From Bianquea renquensis (GTDB lineage: Bacteria > Bacillota > Clostridia > Lachnospirales > Bianqueaceae), in contig NZ_JACRSQ010000026.1 in the NCBI RefSeq assembly GCF_014384895.1, positions 1 to 43,009 on the forward strand: a stretch of 43,009 nucleotides of DNA, in the 5' to 3' direction. The notes beneath the pieces were generated by a model that was not told the DNA's origin, did no database searches, and saw only the letters and a program-made list of their open reading frames with translations. Shown piece after piece: positions 1-7,086 of the stretch (position 1 is its first letter; each line of letters opens with the position of its first letter). Made by a program: the position numbers and the translations under genes.

Positions 1-167
1 TTGTATTCCAGTACCAAAGCCTTGTCAATCCTTCGGCCCGCATCGTGGGCGACAAACTGCCGGACATGGTGCAGGTATTTTTCCATAGTGGCCGCGCTTT
101 TCTCCGCTTCCTGTAAGGCTGTCTCGTATGGCGGTATCATGCTTTCCTGTAGTTTTTGTCGTTTCAT
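1..167 (-). CDS. Tyrosine recombinase/integrase, N-terminal fragment (cut by window edge)
   Basis: The first 55 codons of a gene running off the left edge. The product starts MKRQKLQESMIPPYETAL and continues with EKSAATMEKYLHHVRQF, the SAM-like core-binding (arm) domain that precedes the catalytic domain in phage-type tyrosine integrases. The catalytic R-H-R-Y residues would lie outside the window. The ATG at 167-165 follows a GGAGGG ribosome site at 174-179, and a TATAAT-like -10 lies at 214-219 on the same strand with no good -35. This marks the edge of a mobile element or a solitary recombinase. The family call rests on the N-terminal domain alone. Confidence 0.72.
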   Translation of the reverse strand, partial: MKRQKLQESMIPPYETALQEAEKSAATMEKYLHHVRQFVAHDAGRRIDKALVLEY

Positions 168-449
168 TTTTATCCCTCCGGCACTTAATATTACCCTCTT
201 ATTGTACCGATCTATTATACCGGATAAATAAACAGATTGTTTTTTGTTCCCACTATTTTCAAGATTTCACAAAACGGCTTGTTGGGGAGCCTCCCCAAAC
301 CCGGCACTTCGGACCTCGCCGCCGCTAAACTGCGCTATGCGACTTCGGGCCAAAATCGAGCTGATGACAAACCTTATATAATTTCTTTTCTCTACATAAC
401 CCAGTGTTTGTTGGTTGACAACTGACACAAAAAAAGATGCCTCCTGGCA
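168..449. other. Gene-free spacer beside the integrase
   Basis: I see no credible gene. It holds the integrase upstream region, a small palindrome (TTGGGGA-GCC-TCCCCAA, 282-298) and, at the far end, a minus-strand terminator hairpin. Base composition changes sharply from AT-rich (180-260) to GC-rich (280-360), which fits joined fragments of mobile DNA. Confidence 0.5.
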
Positions 450-451
450 TC
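429..451 (-). terminator. Terminator downstream of transposase remnant
   Basis: Stem GATGCC (436-441) pairs with GGCATC (446-451) around a 4-base loop. On the minus strand it is followed by seven T (429-435). It overlaps the stop codon of the transposase-like remnant. Confidence 0.6.
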
Positions 452-575
452 ACTCCAAACATTTTATCATCCGTTTTAGATTTAAAGCCATAGCCGATAA
501 GAGGCAGTGCGTTTCCGCTGCCTCTACCCCTCTCCTATATAGCTTTCTTACATTATGTCTCGCTTTCCGCACGGT
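450..575 (-). pseudogene. Transposase C-terminal remnant
   Basis: The minus strand reads about 41 codons ending in LLSAMALNLKRMIKCLE and a stop at 450-452, preceded by VRKARHNVRKLYRRG. The pattern (basic stretch, RRGVE, then ALNLKRM at the extreme C terminus) resembles the tail of DDE transposases of the IS5/IS1182 type. There is no start codon and the frame is closed by a TGA at 621-623, so this is a decayed 3' end. The exact IS family cannot be fixed from so short a piece. Confidence 0.5.
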
Positions 576-720
576 AAACCCTGCAGATATTGAATTCCTC
601 CCGTTCAAGGCTGCGCAGTATCAGCTGTTTCCAGGCGGGACGCTCCGCAGAACTTCTAAAATGCTGCTCTGCGGAGCGTATCCAGTTATCGGTTTGCTGT
701 CGCTCCTGCTTGGAATCTTT
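553..720 (-). pseudogene. Coding-like fragment without start codon
   Basis: In another minus-strand frame, 55 codons are open between a TGA (721-723) and a TAA (553-555). The translation (KDSKQERQQTDNWIRSAEQ, then RPAWKQLILRSLEREEFN) has the composition of a real helical protein, but no ATG, GTG or TTG lies in frame. It looks like the C-terminal end of an unidentified gene cut by a rearrangement. A 12-bp perfect inverted repeat (640-651 and 668-679) sits inside it. I do not recognise the family. Confidence 0.35.
640..679. repeat. 12-bp inverted repeat in decayed region
   Basis: ACGCTCCGCAGA (640-651) and TCTGCGGAGCGT (668-679) are perfect reverse complements separated by 16 bases. No T-run follows, so it is not an obvious terminator. 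Confidence 0.5.
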
Positions 721-737
721 TCAAAGAAAATTCGGAC

Positions 738-1361
738 CTAAAGAACCTGGACCCGGAAGGCCACAGTCTGTGGTGGTATGCTCATTGTCTGAAAATCGGC
801 ATGTGTGACTTCAACCAACTGACCTGCGCGTAAGGCCTGCAATGGAATTGGCCTGCCATTTCTGTCTAAAATCACAGTTTCATTCGTGACAGTAAATCTC
901 ATTTGCTTGCTGATATCGCGGGGATCTCCTACAAGAAAAACATGATGTCTTGGATCGACATGGACAATCCGGTCCGTCCTTGTCAATCTTGAAGGGGGAG
1001 CTGGCGGCTGTGGATTCTGCCCTCTCCGCAGCACGACGATCTGGAAGGCATTGGTCTGCGGCGGACGGCTGTTTGGCAAAAATGGAGAAAAGTCAACATC
1101 CAGCCACATCCCAGGGCGGATCTCATGCAGACTCACCGGCAAGCCGATTTGATTCCTGATGAGTGTATTGCTCGTTACATTTAATCTCAGAAGTTCGATA
1201 TAGGTCATGTTATTTTGTCCTCTGACCGCATAGGAAATGAGTATCGTACCAGTTCTTCTTCCGCTGTCCGTGTTAACTTCCTCGACCAAAGCATTTCGAA
1301 TGTGCCAGACAAATCTGTCACGCGTTATTGTTCCACGAGAATCTGCGCCTATGGAATTCAT
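738..1361 (-). CDS. Hypothetical protein with tandem beta-type domains
   Basis: A 207-residue protein of unknown function made of two related halves. Residues about 60-115 (T-x-N-T-L-I, GLPVSLHEIRPGMWLDVDF, PPQTNAFQIVVL) match residues about 150-207 (TNETVIL, GRPIPLQALRAGQLVEV, PPQTVAFRVQVL). A proline-rich linker near residue 120 separates them. The repeated unit, a predicted beta-rich fold ending in PPQTxAFxxxVL, resembles the small domains of DUF5666-like proteins; that link is tentative. There is no signal peptide or membrane segment. The ATG at 1361 is preferred to the TTG two codons upstream because GGAGG lies 6 bases before it. A possible sporulation-type promoter lies upstream. Confidence 0.75.
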   Translation of the reverse strand: MNSIGADSRGTITRDRFVWHIRNALVEEVNTDSGRRTGTILISYAVRGQNNMTYIELLRLNVTSNTLIRNQIGLPVSLHEIRPGMWLDVDFSPFLPNSRPPQTNAFQIVVLRRGQNPQPPAPPSRLTRTDRIVHVDPRHHVFLVGDPRDISKQMRFTVTNETVILDRNGRPIPLQALRAGQLVEVTHADFQTMSIPPQTVAFRVQVL

Positions 1362-1394
1362 GGGCAACCTCCATCCATACTATTGTCATATCTC

Positions 1395-1421
1395 AGTATA
1401 TGTCGTGGCTGCGCTATATGT
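1395..1421 (-). promoter_or_regulatory. Possible sigma-K/sigma-E type promoter
   Basis: On the minus strand, ACA (1419-1421), 16 bases, then CATATACT (1395-1402) fits the mother-cell pattern AC-N16-CATANNNT. The match is to a loose consensus, so this is only suggestive. Confidence 0.3.
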
Positions 1422-1453
1422 GTCAAATTTCAATTGAACCGCGGAGTATCAAC

Positions 1454-1492
1454 AAAAGAGCGCCCTTCTCCCCTTTGGAAACGAGCGCTCTT
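1454..1492 (-). terminator. Terminator of the PH-domain gene
   Basis: AAGAGCGC (1456-1463) pairs with GCGCTCTT (1485-1492). The minus-strand product ends in a short T-run. Confidence 0.65.
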
Positions 1493-1506
1493 CTGTTCTT
1501 CCAAAC

Positions 1507-1893
1507 CTATTCGTGCATGTCCAGGTCATCCTCGGCGTCATCCATCAAATATTCGCGGCCCGCGATCCGTTTGCGGTCCCGCTCCTGCTCCACAAGATCG
1601 GATAGCAAATCCTTGACAAAAGACGGGCGCTTGACACTTTGAATGTCAAATTCAGGCGTCGACTTATCCGCTGAACAGCAATGAATTGTTCCCACTCCAA
1701 AAATCCGCTGTCCAAAGGACCGCTTCAATGTCAAATCCATAATGCGGTACAGGCGTACCTCCTCCTCGCGAATGCTGAACACACCTGTCCGAATCAGCAA
1801 TTTTTCCACTGTAACCATGTACTTTGTAAAGGACCAGGGCAGGCCGAACAAAGTCCGCTTCCGATCACTCCACTGATATTCCGTCTCCGGCAT
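1507..1893 (-). CDS. PH domain-containing protein (YdbT/bPH2-like)
   Basis: A 128-residue soluble protein matching the bacterial pleckstrin-homology-like family (bPH, formerly DUF304). Diagnostic stretches are DRKRTLFGLPWSFTKY near residue 10, the EEEVRLYRIMDLTLKRSF strand pair near 45, and FGVGTIHCCSADKSTPEFDI near 65. The acidic C terminus (VEQERDRKR, then DDAEDDLDMHE) is typical of clostridial members. The biochemical role of this group is not established. It is a single-gene unit closed by its own terminator. Confidence 0.88.
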   Translation of the reverse strand: MPETEYQWSDRKRTLFGLPWSFTKYMVTVEKLLIRTGVFSIREEEVRLYRIMDLTLKRSFGQRIFGVGTIHCCSADKSTPEFDIQSVKRPSFVKDLLSDLVEQERDRKRIAGREYLMDDAEDDLDMHE

Positions 1894-1961
1894 TTCCTCA
1901 TCTCCTTCTCATGCCACCGCGCGGCAACTCCACATCCTCTGCCGGCAATGCCTCTATTGAC

Positions 1962-1990
1962 ACTGTATCATATTTCGCCCTCATTTTCAA
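1962..1990 (-). promoter_or_regulatory. Possible sigma-A promoter for PH-domain gene
   Basis: Minus strand TTGAAA (1985-1990), 17 bases, TACAGT (1962-1967). The -10 matches 4 of 6. Confidence 0.35.
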
Positions 1991-2033
1991 TAGCTATGCC
2001 TCCGTCTTGTTTCTTAATTTAACCTTAAGTATC

Positions 2034-2063
2034 TTGCTTTTCAAAGCTGTGTTGTGCTATAAT
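2034..2063 (+). promoter_or_regulatory. Sigma-A promoter of the PAP2 gene
   Basis: TTGCTT (2034-2039), 18 bases, TATAAT (2058-2063), about 45 bases before the ribosome site. Confidence 0.6.
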
Positions 2064-2113
2064 AAGGCATCGAAACATAGATTGCAGTGAGACTAAGAAA
2101 GGATTGACGCAGC

Positions 2114-2806
2114 TTGAAAGAATTTTTTAAGAAGTACCGTCATGCTTGGGTCCTTCTCTATTTTTTTGTATACATGGCTTGGTTTTTAATACTAGAAAAC
2201 ACAGTGACAACACAGTATCACAGCGTTCACATATGGTTGGATGACTGGATTCCTTTTAACGAGTTCTTTGTCATCCCCTACCTGTTGTGGTTTCTCTATA
2301 TCGCGATCTCCGTGCTGTACTTCTTTTTTGCCGCGCCGCGGGAAGAGTACTATCGATACACGGCGTTTCTTTTCATCGGAATGACCATATGCCTCATCAT
2401 CTACAGCATATGGCCCAATGGTCAGGATCTGCGTCCGAATCAATTTCCACGGGAGAATCTCCTCACGGATCTGGTGCGGTACCTGTATTCCACTGACACG
2501 CCGACCAATGTATGTCCCAGCATTCATGCCTTCAACTCCATCGCAGCCCATATCGCCATCTGCAAAAATAAAAAGTTGGGGACAAACCGATGGATTCGAT
2601 ACGGCTCCCTGGTCTTGATGGTCTCCATCACGCTGTCCACCATGTTTTTAAAGCAGCATTCCGCTTTCGACGTGATCTGTGCGTTGATTTTGAGTGGTAT
2701 CATGTATAAACTTGTCTACGCAACTGATTACACCATGCTTTTTCGCCGCTTTCACAAAAGGAGAAACAGTACGGGGGTTGAGGCTGATATCCCCCCAAGA
2801 TTATAG
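2114..2806 (+). CDS. PAP2 superfamily membrane phosphatase
   Basis: A 230-residue integral membrane protein with about six hydrophobic segments (residues about 12-30, 52-75, 80-105, 155-200). PAP2-type active-site elements are visible: CPSIHAFNS near residue 135 (PSxH motif) and KQHSAFDV near 185 (the H-x3-D element of motif 3). Such enzymes dephosphorylate lipid or polyprenyl phosphates at the membrane. The first PAP2 motif is weak (only LRP near residue 103), as in inositol-phosphorylceramide-synthase-like bacterial relatives. Translation starts at TTG 2114, with AAAGGA 10 bases upstream. The gene stands alone on the plus strand. The substrate is unknown. Confidence 0.82.
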   Translation: MKEFFKKYRHAWVLLYFFVYMAWFLILENTVTTQYHSVHIWLDDWIPFNEFFVIPYLLWFLYIAISVLYFFFAAPREEYYRYTAFLFIGMTICLIIYSIWPNGQDLRPNQFPRENLLTDLVRYLYSTDTPTNVCPSIHAFNSIAAHIAICKNKKLGTNRWIRYGSLVLMVSITLSTMFLKQHSAFDVICALILSGIMYKLVYATDYTMLFRRFHKRRNSTGVEADIPPRL

Positions 2807-2809
2807 AAT

Positions 2810-2844
2810 TATGTCCGCCCTCGGCGGACTTTCTCCAAAAAAAA
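2810..2844 (+). repeat. Dispersed CCGCC/GGCGG hairpin element, copy A
   Basis: GTCCGCC (2813-2819) pairs with GGCGGAC (2823-2829). With its flanks (TTATG before, TTTC and an A-run after) it is nearly identical to 42518-42551. Confidence 0.6.
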
Positions 2845-2890
2845 CTCCTCTAGGATGATGTTGCATCGTTCCATCCTAGGGGAGCTTTTT
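2845..2890. terminator. Bidirectional terminator between PAP2 and GT2 genes
   Basis: A 13-bp stem with one G-T pair (2845-2857 with 2872-2884), flanked by an A-run on the left and a T-run on the right, so it serves both converging genes. Confidence 0.85.
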
Positions 2891-2909
2891 TGTCAAACTT
2901 TCATAGATT

Positions 2910-3923
2910 TTAATTAAACCCATAGATCTTTTGTGAGATCTTATAGCAGGCCAGCTGAAATTTCCGCCCCGCCTTTCCCTTCAGACTCACCCCGATTCCC
3001 ATGACCGTGTGCCGAAGCCGCCGGTAGAGCCGAACATCTTTGGCCTTCATATACTCCCACAATTCTTTCTTTTTCGCCATATTTTCCGGCAGATCGGATT
3101 TAATCGCCAGGATTGAGGATACTGTGGTAATGATCGCCAGATAATTTAACATATATTTTCGCAGCTTCCGCGGCGCCAAATCCATAATCGGAATATCCAT
3201 CATCAGTTTATTGACTAAAATCTGTTGGTCAATTCGCTTGATCATAACCTGTTCGTTGACCGACTGATCCTCCCGCCCGATGAAATAGCGGTAGAAATTC
3301 ACATTTAGATAGTACATCGTCTTGACATGTGGCAGCGGCTCATAGACAAACAGATTGTCCACGTAGAAGGTATGTTTCGGCAGCTCCAGACCACAGTCCC
3401 GCAAAAGCTGCGTCCGATAGATAACGGAATGCATTAGAATATACTGGCCTGTGCGGAATAGACGGATATCCCGCCATGTAAAGATCCGATTCTGCGGAAG
3501 GGCCGACCGATAGCTCATGACGCGCTTGCGCTTCGCCCCCTGCTTCTCATAGACAAAATTCGAAATCAGCAAATCCAGATTCTTTTGCCCTTGGAGCATA
3601 GAGCGCAGAACGTCCAAAATCTGAGCGTAGGCTTCCGTATTCACCCAGTCATCGCTGTCCACAACCTTGAAGTAGGCACCTGTCGCGTTGCGCAGCCCAG
3701 CATTGACCGCCTCCCCGTGACCGCCGTTCTCCTGGTGAATCGCCTTGACGATCGTCGGATATTTCGCTGCGTAGGCGTCTGCAATCTGGGCTGTTTTATC
3801 CTTAGATCCATCATCGACGATTAAAATCTCAACATCGTCCCCGCCCGTCAGCAGTGTCGATATGGCCCGTTTCATGTACGCCTCCGAGTTATAGCAGGGT
3901 ATTGCAATCGATAATACTTTCAC
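2910..3923 (-). CDS. Family 2 glycosyltransferase
   Basis: A 337-residue GT-A fold glycosyltransferase. Visible are the N-terminal nucleotide-sugar segment SIAIPCYNSEAYMKRA, VEILIVDDGSKDKT near residue 30, and the metal-binding DxD in VVDSDDW near 92. The C-terminal half (residues about 220-337) is basic and helical, without clear membrane spans. Start is GTG 3923 with GGAGG 7 bases upstream. It is the last gene of the minus-strand run M50-AI-2E-VanZ-GT2 and ends at a shared terminator. It probably adds a sugar to a surface glycan or lipid; donor and acceptor cannot be read. Confidence 0.9.
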   Translation of the reverse strand: MKVLSIAIPCYNSEAYMKRAISTLLTGGDDVEILIVDDGSKDKTAQIADAYAAKYPTIVKAIHQENGGHGEAVNAGLRNATGAYFKVVDSDDWVNTEAYAQILDVLRSMLQGQKNLDLLISNFVYEKQGAKRKRVMSYRSALPQNRIFTWRDIRLFRTGQYILMHSVIYRTQLLRDCGLELPKHTFYVDNLFVYEPLPHVKTMYYLNVNFYRYFIGREDQSVNEQVMIKRIDQQILVNKLMMDIPIMDLAPRKLRKYMLNYLAIITTVSSILAIKSDLPENMAKKKELWEYMKAKDVRLYRRLRHTVMGIGVSLKGKAGRKFQLACYKISQKIYGFN

Positions 3924-3989
3924 AGATTTTCCTCCTCACACATAGTGGTTTCAAAATGACGGCCAGGCAAATCGGCTGCCGCTATACAA

Positions 3990-4007
3990 GGCCGCCGCAA
4001 GGCGGCC
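3990..4007 (-). repeat. GC-rich intercistronic hairpin
   Basis: GGCCGCC (3990-3996), loop GCAA, GGCGGCC (4001-4007), between the VanZ-like and GT2 genes. There is no T-run, so it is probably a partial terminator or processing signal. It is similar in form to other CCGCC hairpins of the window. Confidence 0.5.
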
Positions 4008-4012
4008 ATCTT

Positions 4013-4501
4013 CTATTCCCCTGTCTTCATGTGTTGGTTGGCTCGCCGGCGCTGCCTCACACCATGGATCCCAAAGCGGGCTGCCAAATACAACAATAAG
4101 CCTGTCGCCGCACCGCATGTGTCAATGAATACATCAAAGGCACGCATCGCCCGGCCAGGCACGAAGTATTGATGGACCTCATCTGTGACCGCGTAGGCGG
4201 CCGATAGTAACAGCGCAAGCCCGATCCCTTTTCGCAGTGAGACCCCGGATGCGCGGAACGCGACTGCCAATAAGATGGCGAGAATAAAATAAACGCCAAA
4301 ATGAGCCCCTTTCCGCAGAATCATTTCCCAAAAGTCCGTCTGTTCCGTTGAAAAATGAAAAAAGGCAAGGATCTTCTCCAGGAGGGATCCACTTAAATCG
4401 CCGGACTGCGCCCCATTCTGCGCTGAAAATAAGAAGATAACGACCATCCAAATCAATACAGCGGCCCACGATATGACGGCCCGCACTTTACCCTTTCTCA
4501 T
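4013..4501 (-). CDS. VanZ family membrane protein
   Basis: A 162-residue protein with four predicted membrane helices (about residues 8-25, 60-85, 90-105, 125-145). It carries VanZ-like elements: FLFSAQNG near 20, KGAHFGVYFILAILL near 65, and TDEVHQYFVPGRAMRAFDVFIDTCGAATG near 105-130. VanZ proteins are small membrane proteins, first known from teicoplanin resistance; their molecular activity is not settled. I place the start at ATG 4501, giving a 14-base overlap with the preceding permease gene, because family members begin just before the first helix. Confidence 0.86.
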   Translation of the reverse strand: MRKGKVRAVISWAAVLIWMVVIFLFSAQNGAQSGDLSGSLLEKILAFFHFSTEQTDFWEMILRKGAHFGVYFILAILLAVAFRASGVSLRKGIGLALLLSAAYAVTDEVHQYFVPGRAMRAFDVFIDTCGAATGLLLYLAARFGIHGVRQRRRANQHMKTGE

Positions 4502-5657
4502 GACTCTGTGTAATCTCCAATCCATCCTTGATCGAGGATATTTTCTTATCATGCTTGTACTGGATCAGATCGAGCACAATGGTTTTCAGCAGCGCTGCCA
4601 CAGGGATCGCCATAAGCATTCCCAATAATCCAAAATAGGCGCCGCCGACTGTGATCGCGATAATGACCAGCAGCGGATTGAGCTTTAGCGAACCGCTTAG
4701 CAGTTTGGGCTGCACGATATTGCCATCGATCTGCTGCGCCGCGATGAGCAAAATCCCTGCGATAATTGCCGCACTCACCCCGTCAGTCAAGAGGATGACG
4801 AGCACAGCCACGCCCCCGGCGATGATGGCGCCAAAGCACGGAATCAAATTTCCAACGCCGACTAGGGGCCCTAGCAGCGCTGCATACTCCACTCCGGCTA
4901 AATAAAAGATGACCGTCATAACGGCTCCCAGAAGCCCTGCATCCAACAACTGACAGAGCACAAATTTAGCGAAGTACTCATGGATCTTGCCCATATATCG
5001 AATCAATAACTCCTGATGCTTCTTCGGCATCGCCAAATCCAGTAGCATCACTGCCATCCGCTTTAATTGACGGCGGTAGAGCAATATATAGACCGCGGTG
5101 ATAAATGCCAAAACCGCGTTTACGATAAACCTCGACGCGCCAACCAGCCCTTGTGCGTAGGCGGCGGCATTCTCAGATTTCATGATCGACTGAATTTTCT
5201 CTTCGAAGGAGACCCTCCCTAGAAGAGCATCGAGATCAATCTGAAAGTCTAGCAATCGACTGTTGTTGACGGCCTGTACCCATTTTTTGACTTGTCCATA
5301 GTATTCCGGCAGTGCGTCAATGACTCCTTGGATTCCCTTCATGACGCCCGGTGCCACGATGCTGACCATCGCGGCGAGGAGTAAGATCAGTCCAACGAGG
5401 ACAGTCCATACGCTCAGAGTCCGGGCTCGCTTCTTTAAAAATCTATTTGAGGATGCTTGGAATCTCTGTTCAATCTTAATACAAGGGATCTGCAGGAGAT
5501 ACGCCAGCACGAATCCCACTAGAAAGGGTGCGATGATCCTAAAAAACCTACAAACCGCATCCACCAGAAGGGGCATATGACACGCTAACTGATACACTAG
5601 TATAAGGCCAGCAAAGAATAGAAACCACCGCACTGGACGCGACCATTTTTTTCCCAT
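4488..5657 (-). CDS. AI-2E family transporter
   Basis: A 389-residue polytopic protein of the AI-2E (PerM/YdiK/TqsA) family. The architecture is typical: two N-terminal helices (12-65), a third near 85, a soluble region (about 110-150), and a C-terminal bundle containing GPLVGVGNLIPCFGAIIAGG near residue 265 and QQIDGNIVQPKLLSG near 310, the most conserved family segments. Members export small molecules or ions; the substrate here is unknown. It follows the M50-like gene by 36 bases and overlaps the VanZ-like gene, consistent with one operon. Confidence 0.92.
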   Translation of the reverse strand: MGKKWSRPVRWFLFFAGLILVYQLACHMPLLVDAVCRFFRIIAPFLVGFVLAYLLQIPCIKIEQRFQASSNRFLKKRARTLSVWTVLVGLILLLAAMVSIVAPGVMKGIQGVIDALPEYYGQVKKWVQAVNNSRLLDFQIDLDALLGRVSFEEKIQSIMKSENAAAYAQGLVGASRFIVNAVLAFITAVYILLYRRQLKRMAVMLLDLAMPKKHQELLIRYMGKIHEYFAKFVLCQLLDAGLLGAVMTVIFYLAGVEYAALLGPLVGVGNLIPCFGAIIAGGVAVLVILLTDGVSAAIIAGILLIAAQQIDGNIVQPKLLSGSLKLNPLLVIIAITVGGAYFGLLGMLMAIPVAALLKTIVLDLIQYKHDKKISSIKDGLEITQSHEKG

Positions 5658-5693
5658 CGCTTTAGTTCCGCCTTTCGCTTACAGAATCTAAAG

Positions 5694-6857
5694 CTAGTAT
5701 TGCCAATCCTCCTGCGTCCATTCTCGAATTTCAGCGCCCATCCCGGCAAGCATTTCCTTTTCCGCTTCCACTGCCGCGGGATACAGACTGTATTTTGCCG
5801 CTCTCCATGCGCTATGCAACATCTTCTCTCCCTGCTCTTTATCCTTTTCAACGAATAAAAGATACGAAGCCAAAATGCGCTTTTTCTCCAATGTTGCCTG
5901 CTTTACCAGGTATTCCTCCAGATCGTCGGTAAAGAGTTGACGAGCCCTCTGCCGGTCACGGCGGAGGTAGGCGTAATAAAACAATAGCTCCCCACTCAGC
6001 TCCTGCTGGATGAACATGGGAAGAGAGTCCCGCGCGCGGTAGAGCTCCCCTAGGAGTGCCCCTGCTTTCGTATACTCCTTTTGATAGAAACGAATCGAAT
6101 ATTCCATCATCTTGAGTGTCGCTATATTTTCTTCTGAAATATCCGGTGTTTCTGATGGAAGCTGAAAGAGCGAATCCGGAAAATCGGTCAGCGGCTGCCC
6201 TTCTGAGAGAAGAACCGCCAATCTTGTCTGGTGGAAAACCGCTTGCCGCACATCCGCGCTGTGTGACATCTTTCGGACGTTCATCCCGTCATTCGCTATT
6301 CCACCGATATGTAAAGGGATTCCGTTTAAAAAAGCAAACAAGAAGCCGACGATAGCCATACACAGGAAAAGAGAGGATAGCAGGGATCCCTGGCGATGCG
6401 GCAAGAAACCATAGGCCGCCAAAGAAATACCTCCTGTCAGGAGATTACAGAAGCATCCCCCCAAAAAGTAGGCGACAAATGGAGTATTCTCCAGCGCTCT
6501 GTCCGGAGGACTCATCAGACATTGACCACTGGTACCAGGCACGTTCAGCCTTCTTATCCGCAGATGCCCGCCTTCCCTCGCGACGGTGCAGGATGCAAAA
6601 CGAAAAAAGATAAAACGATAGCCGCTAATTTTTCCCCAAAAAAGATGTCCCAGCTCATGAAACAAAATCTGCGCATAGACAGCCACATATAGAGAAGCAA
6701 CCAGCAGAACAATCTTCCCCAGAAACAGGACAGCCCCGTCCCCAGGCCGATAGCGAAAGGCCACAATATAACCGAGCACACCGCCAACCAGCATATATGA
6801 CAGATAGATCACTATGTCCAGCAGTCTGCTCTTCCAGCGGCCCTGTTCTCTCTCCAT
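5694..6857 (-). CDS. M50-like membrane metalloprotease family protein
   Basis: A 387-residue protein. The N-terminal half has several hydrophobic segments (about 14-33, 44-65, 120-145, 155-180) and a zinc-protease HExxH motif in ILFHELGHLFWG at about residues 64-75. The C-terminal 200 residues are soluble and helical, rich in paired-helix patterns like TPR repeats. Clostridial M50-like proteins of this layout are common but of unknown substrate. I do not see a clear second NPDG motif, so activity is uncertain. It is the first gene of a four-gene run and follows a good promoter. The ATG at 6857 has AGGAAGG about 9 bases upstream. Confidence 0.75.
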   Translation of the reverse strand: MEREQGRWKSRLLDIVIYLSYMLVGGVLGYIVAFRYRPGDGAVLFLGKIVLLVASLYVAVYAQILFHELGHLFWGKISGYRFIFFRFASCTVAREGGHLRIRRLNVPGTSGQCLMSPPDRALENTPFVAYFLGGCFCNLLTGGISLAAYGFLPHRQGSLLSSLFLCMAIVGFLFAFLNGIPLHIGGIANDGMNVRKMSHSADVRQAVFHQTRLAVLLSEGQPLTDFPDSLFQLPSETPDISEENIATLKMMEYSIRFYQKEYTKAGALLGELYRARDSLPMFIQQELSGELLFYYAYLRRDRQRARQLFTDDLEEYLVKQATLEKKRILASYLLFVEKDKEQGEKMLHSAWRAAKYSLYPAAVEAEKEMLAGMGAEIREWTQEDWQY

Positions 6858-6898
6858 CTCTCCTATCCTTCCTCGCCCTAAGATTCACACCCATATTT

Positions 6899-6927
6899 AT
6901 TATAGCACAGCCTGTTTTTTTTCACAA
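6899..6927 (-). promoter_or_regulatory. Sigma-A promoter of the M50/AI-2E/VanZ/GT2 run
   Basis: Minus strand TTGTGA (6922-6927), 17 bases, TATAAT (6899-6904). Confidence 0.65.
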
Positions 6928-7011
6928 CTGTTGCCCCTTTTTTTAATAAATCTTAAGAACCTCAAATAAGGGGGGAACTACGAAAACCCGCGTCAGACCT
7001 TCCTATAGGAT

Positions 7012-7061
7012 AAAAACGGACGCCACTGCGATTGTTGCGGCAATAGCAGTGGCGTCCGTTT
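7012..7061 (-). terminator. Strong terminator of the Nbp35/Mrp gene
   Basis: A 16-bp perfect stem (7014-7029 with 7046-7061), followed by T residues on the minus strand. Confidence 0.85.
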
Positions 7062-7086
7062 ATCACTCCAGTCAGGGCAGCTTGGC

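Noticed and set aside
415..741. Plus-strand frame of about 108 codons in the left-hand decayed region
   Set aside because: The opposite strand shows more protein-like translations ending in a transposase-type C terminus; the plus frame has no ribosome site or recognisable motif.
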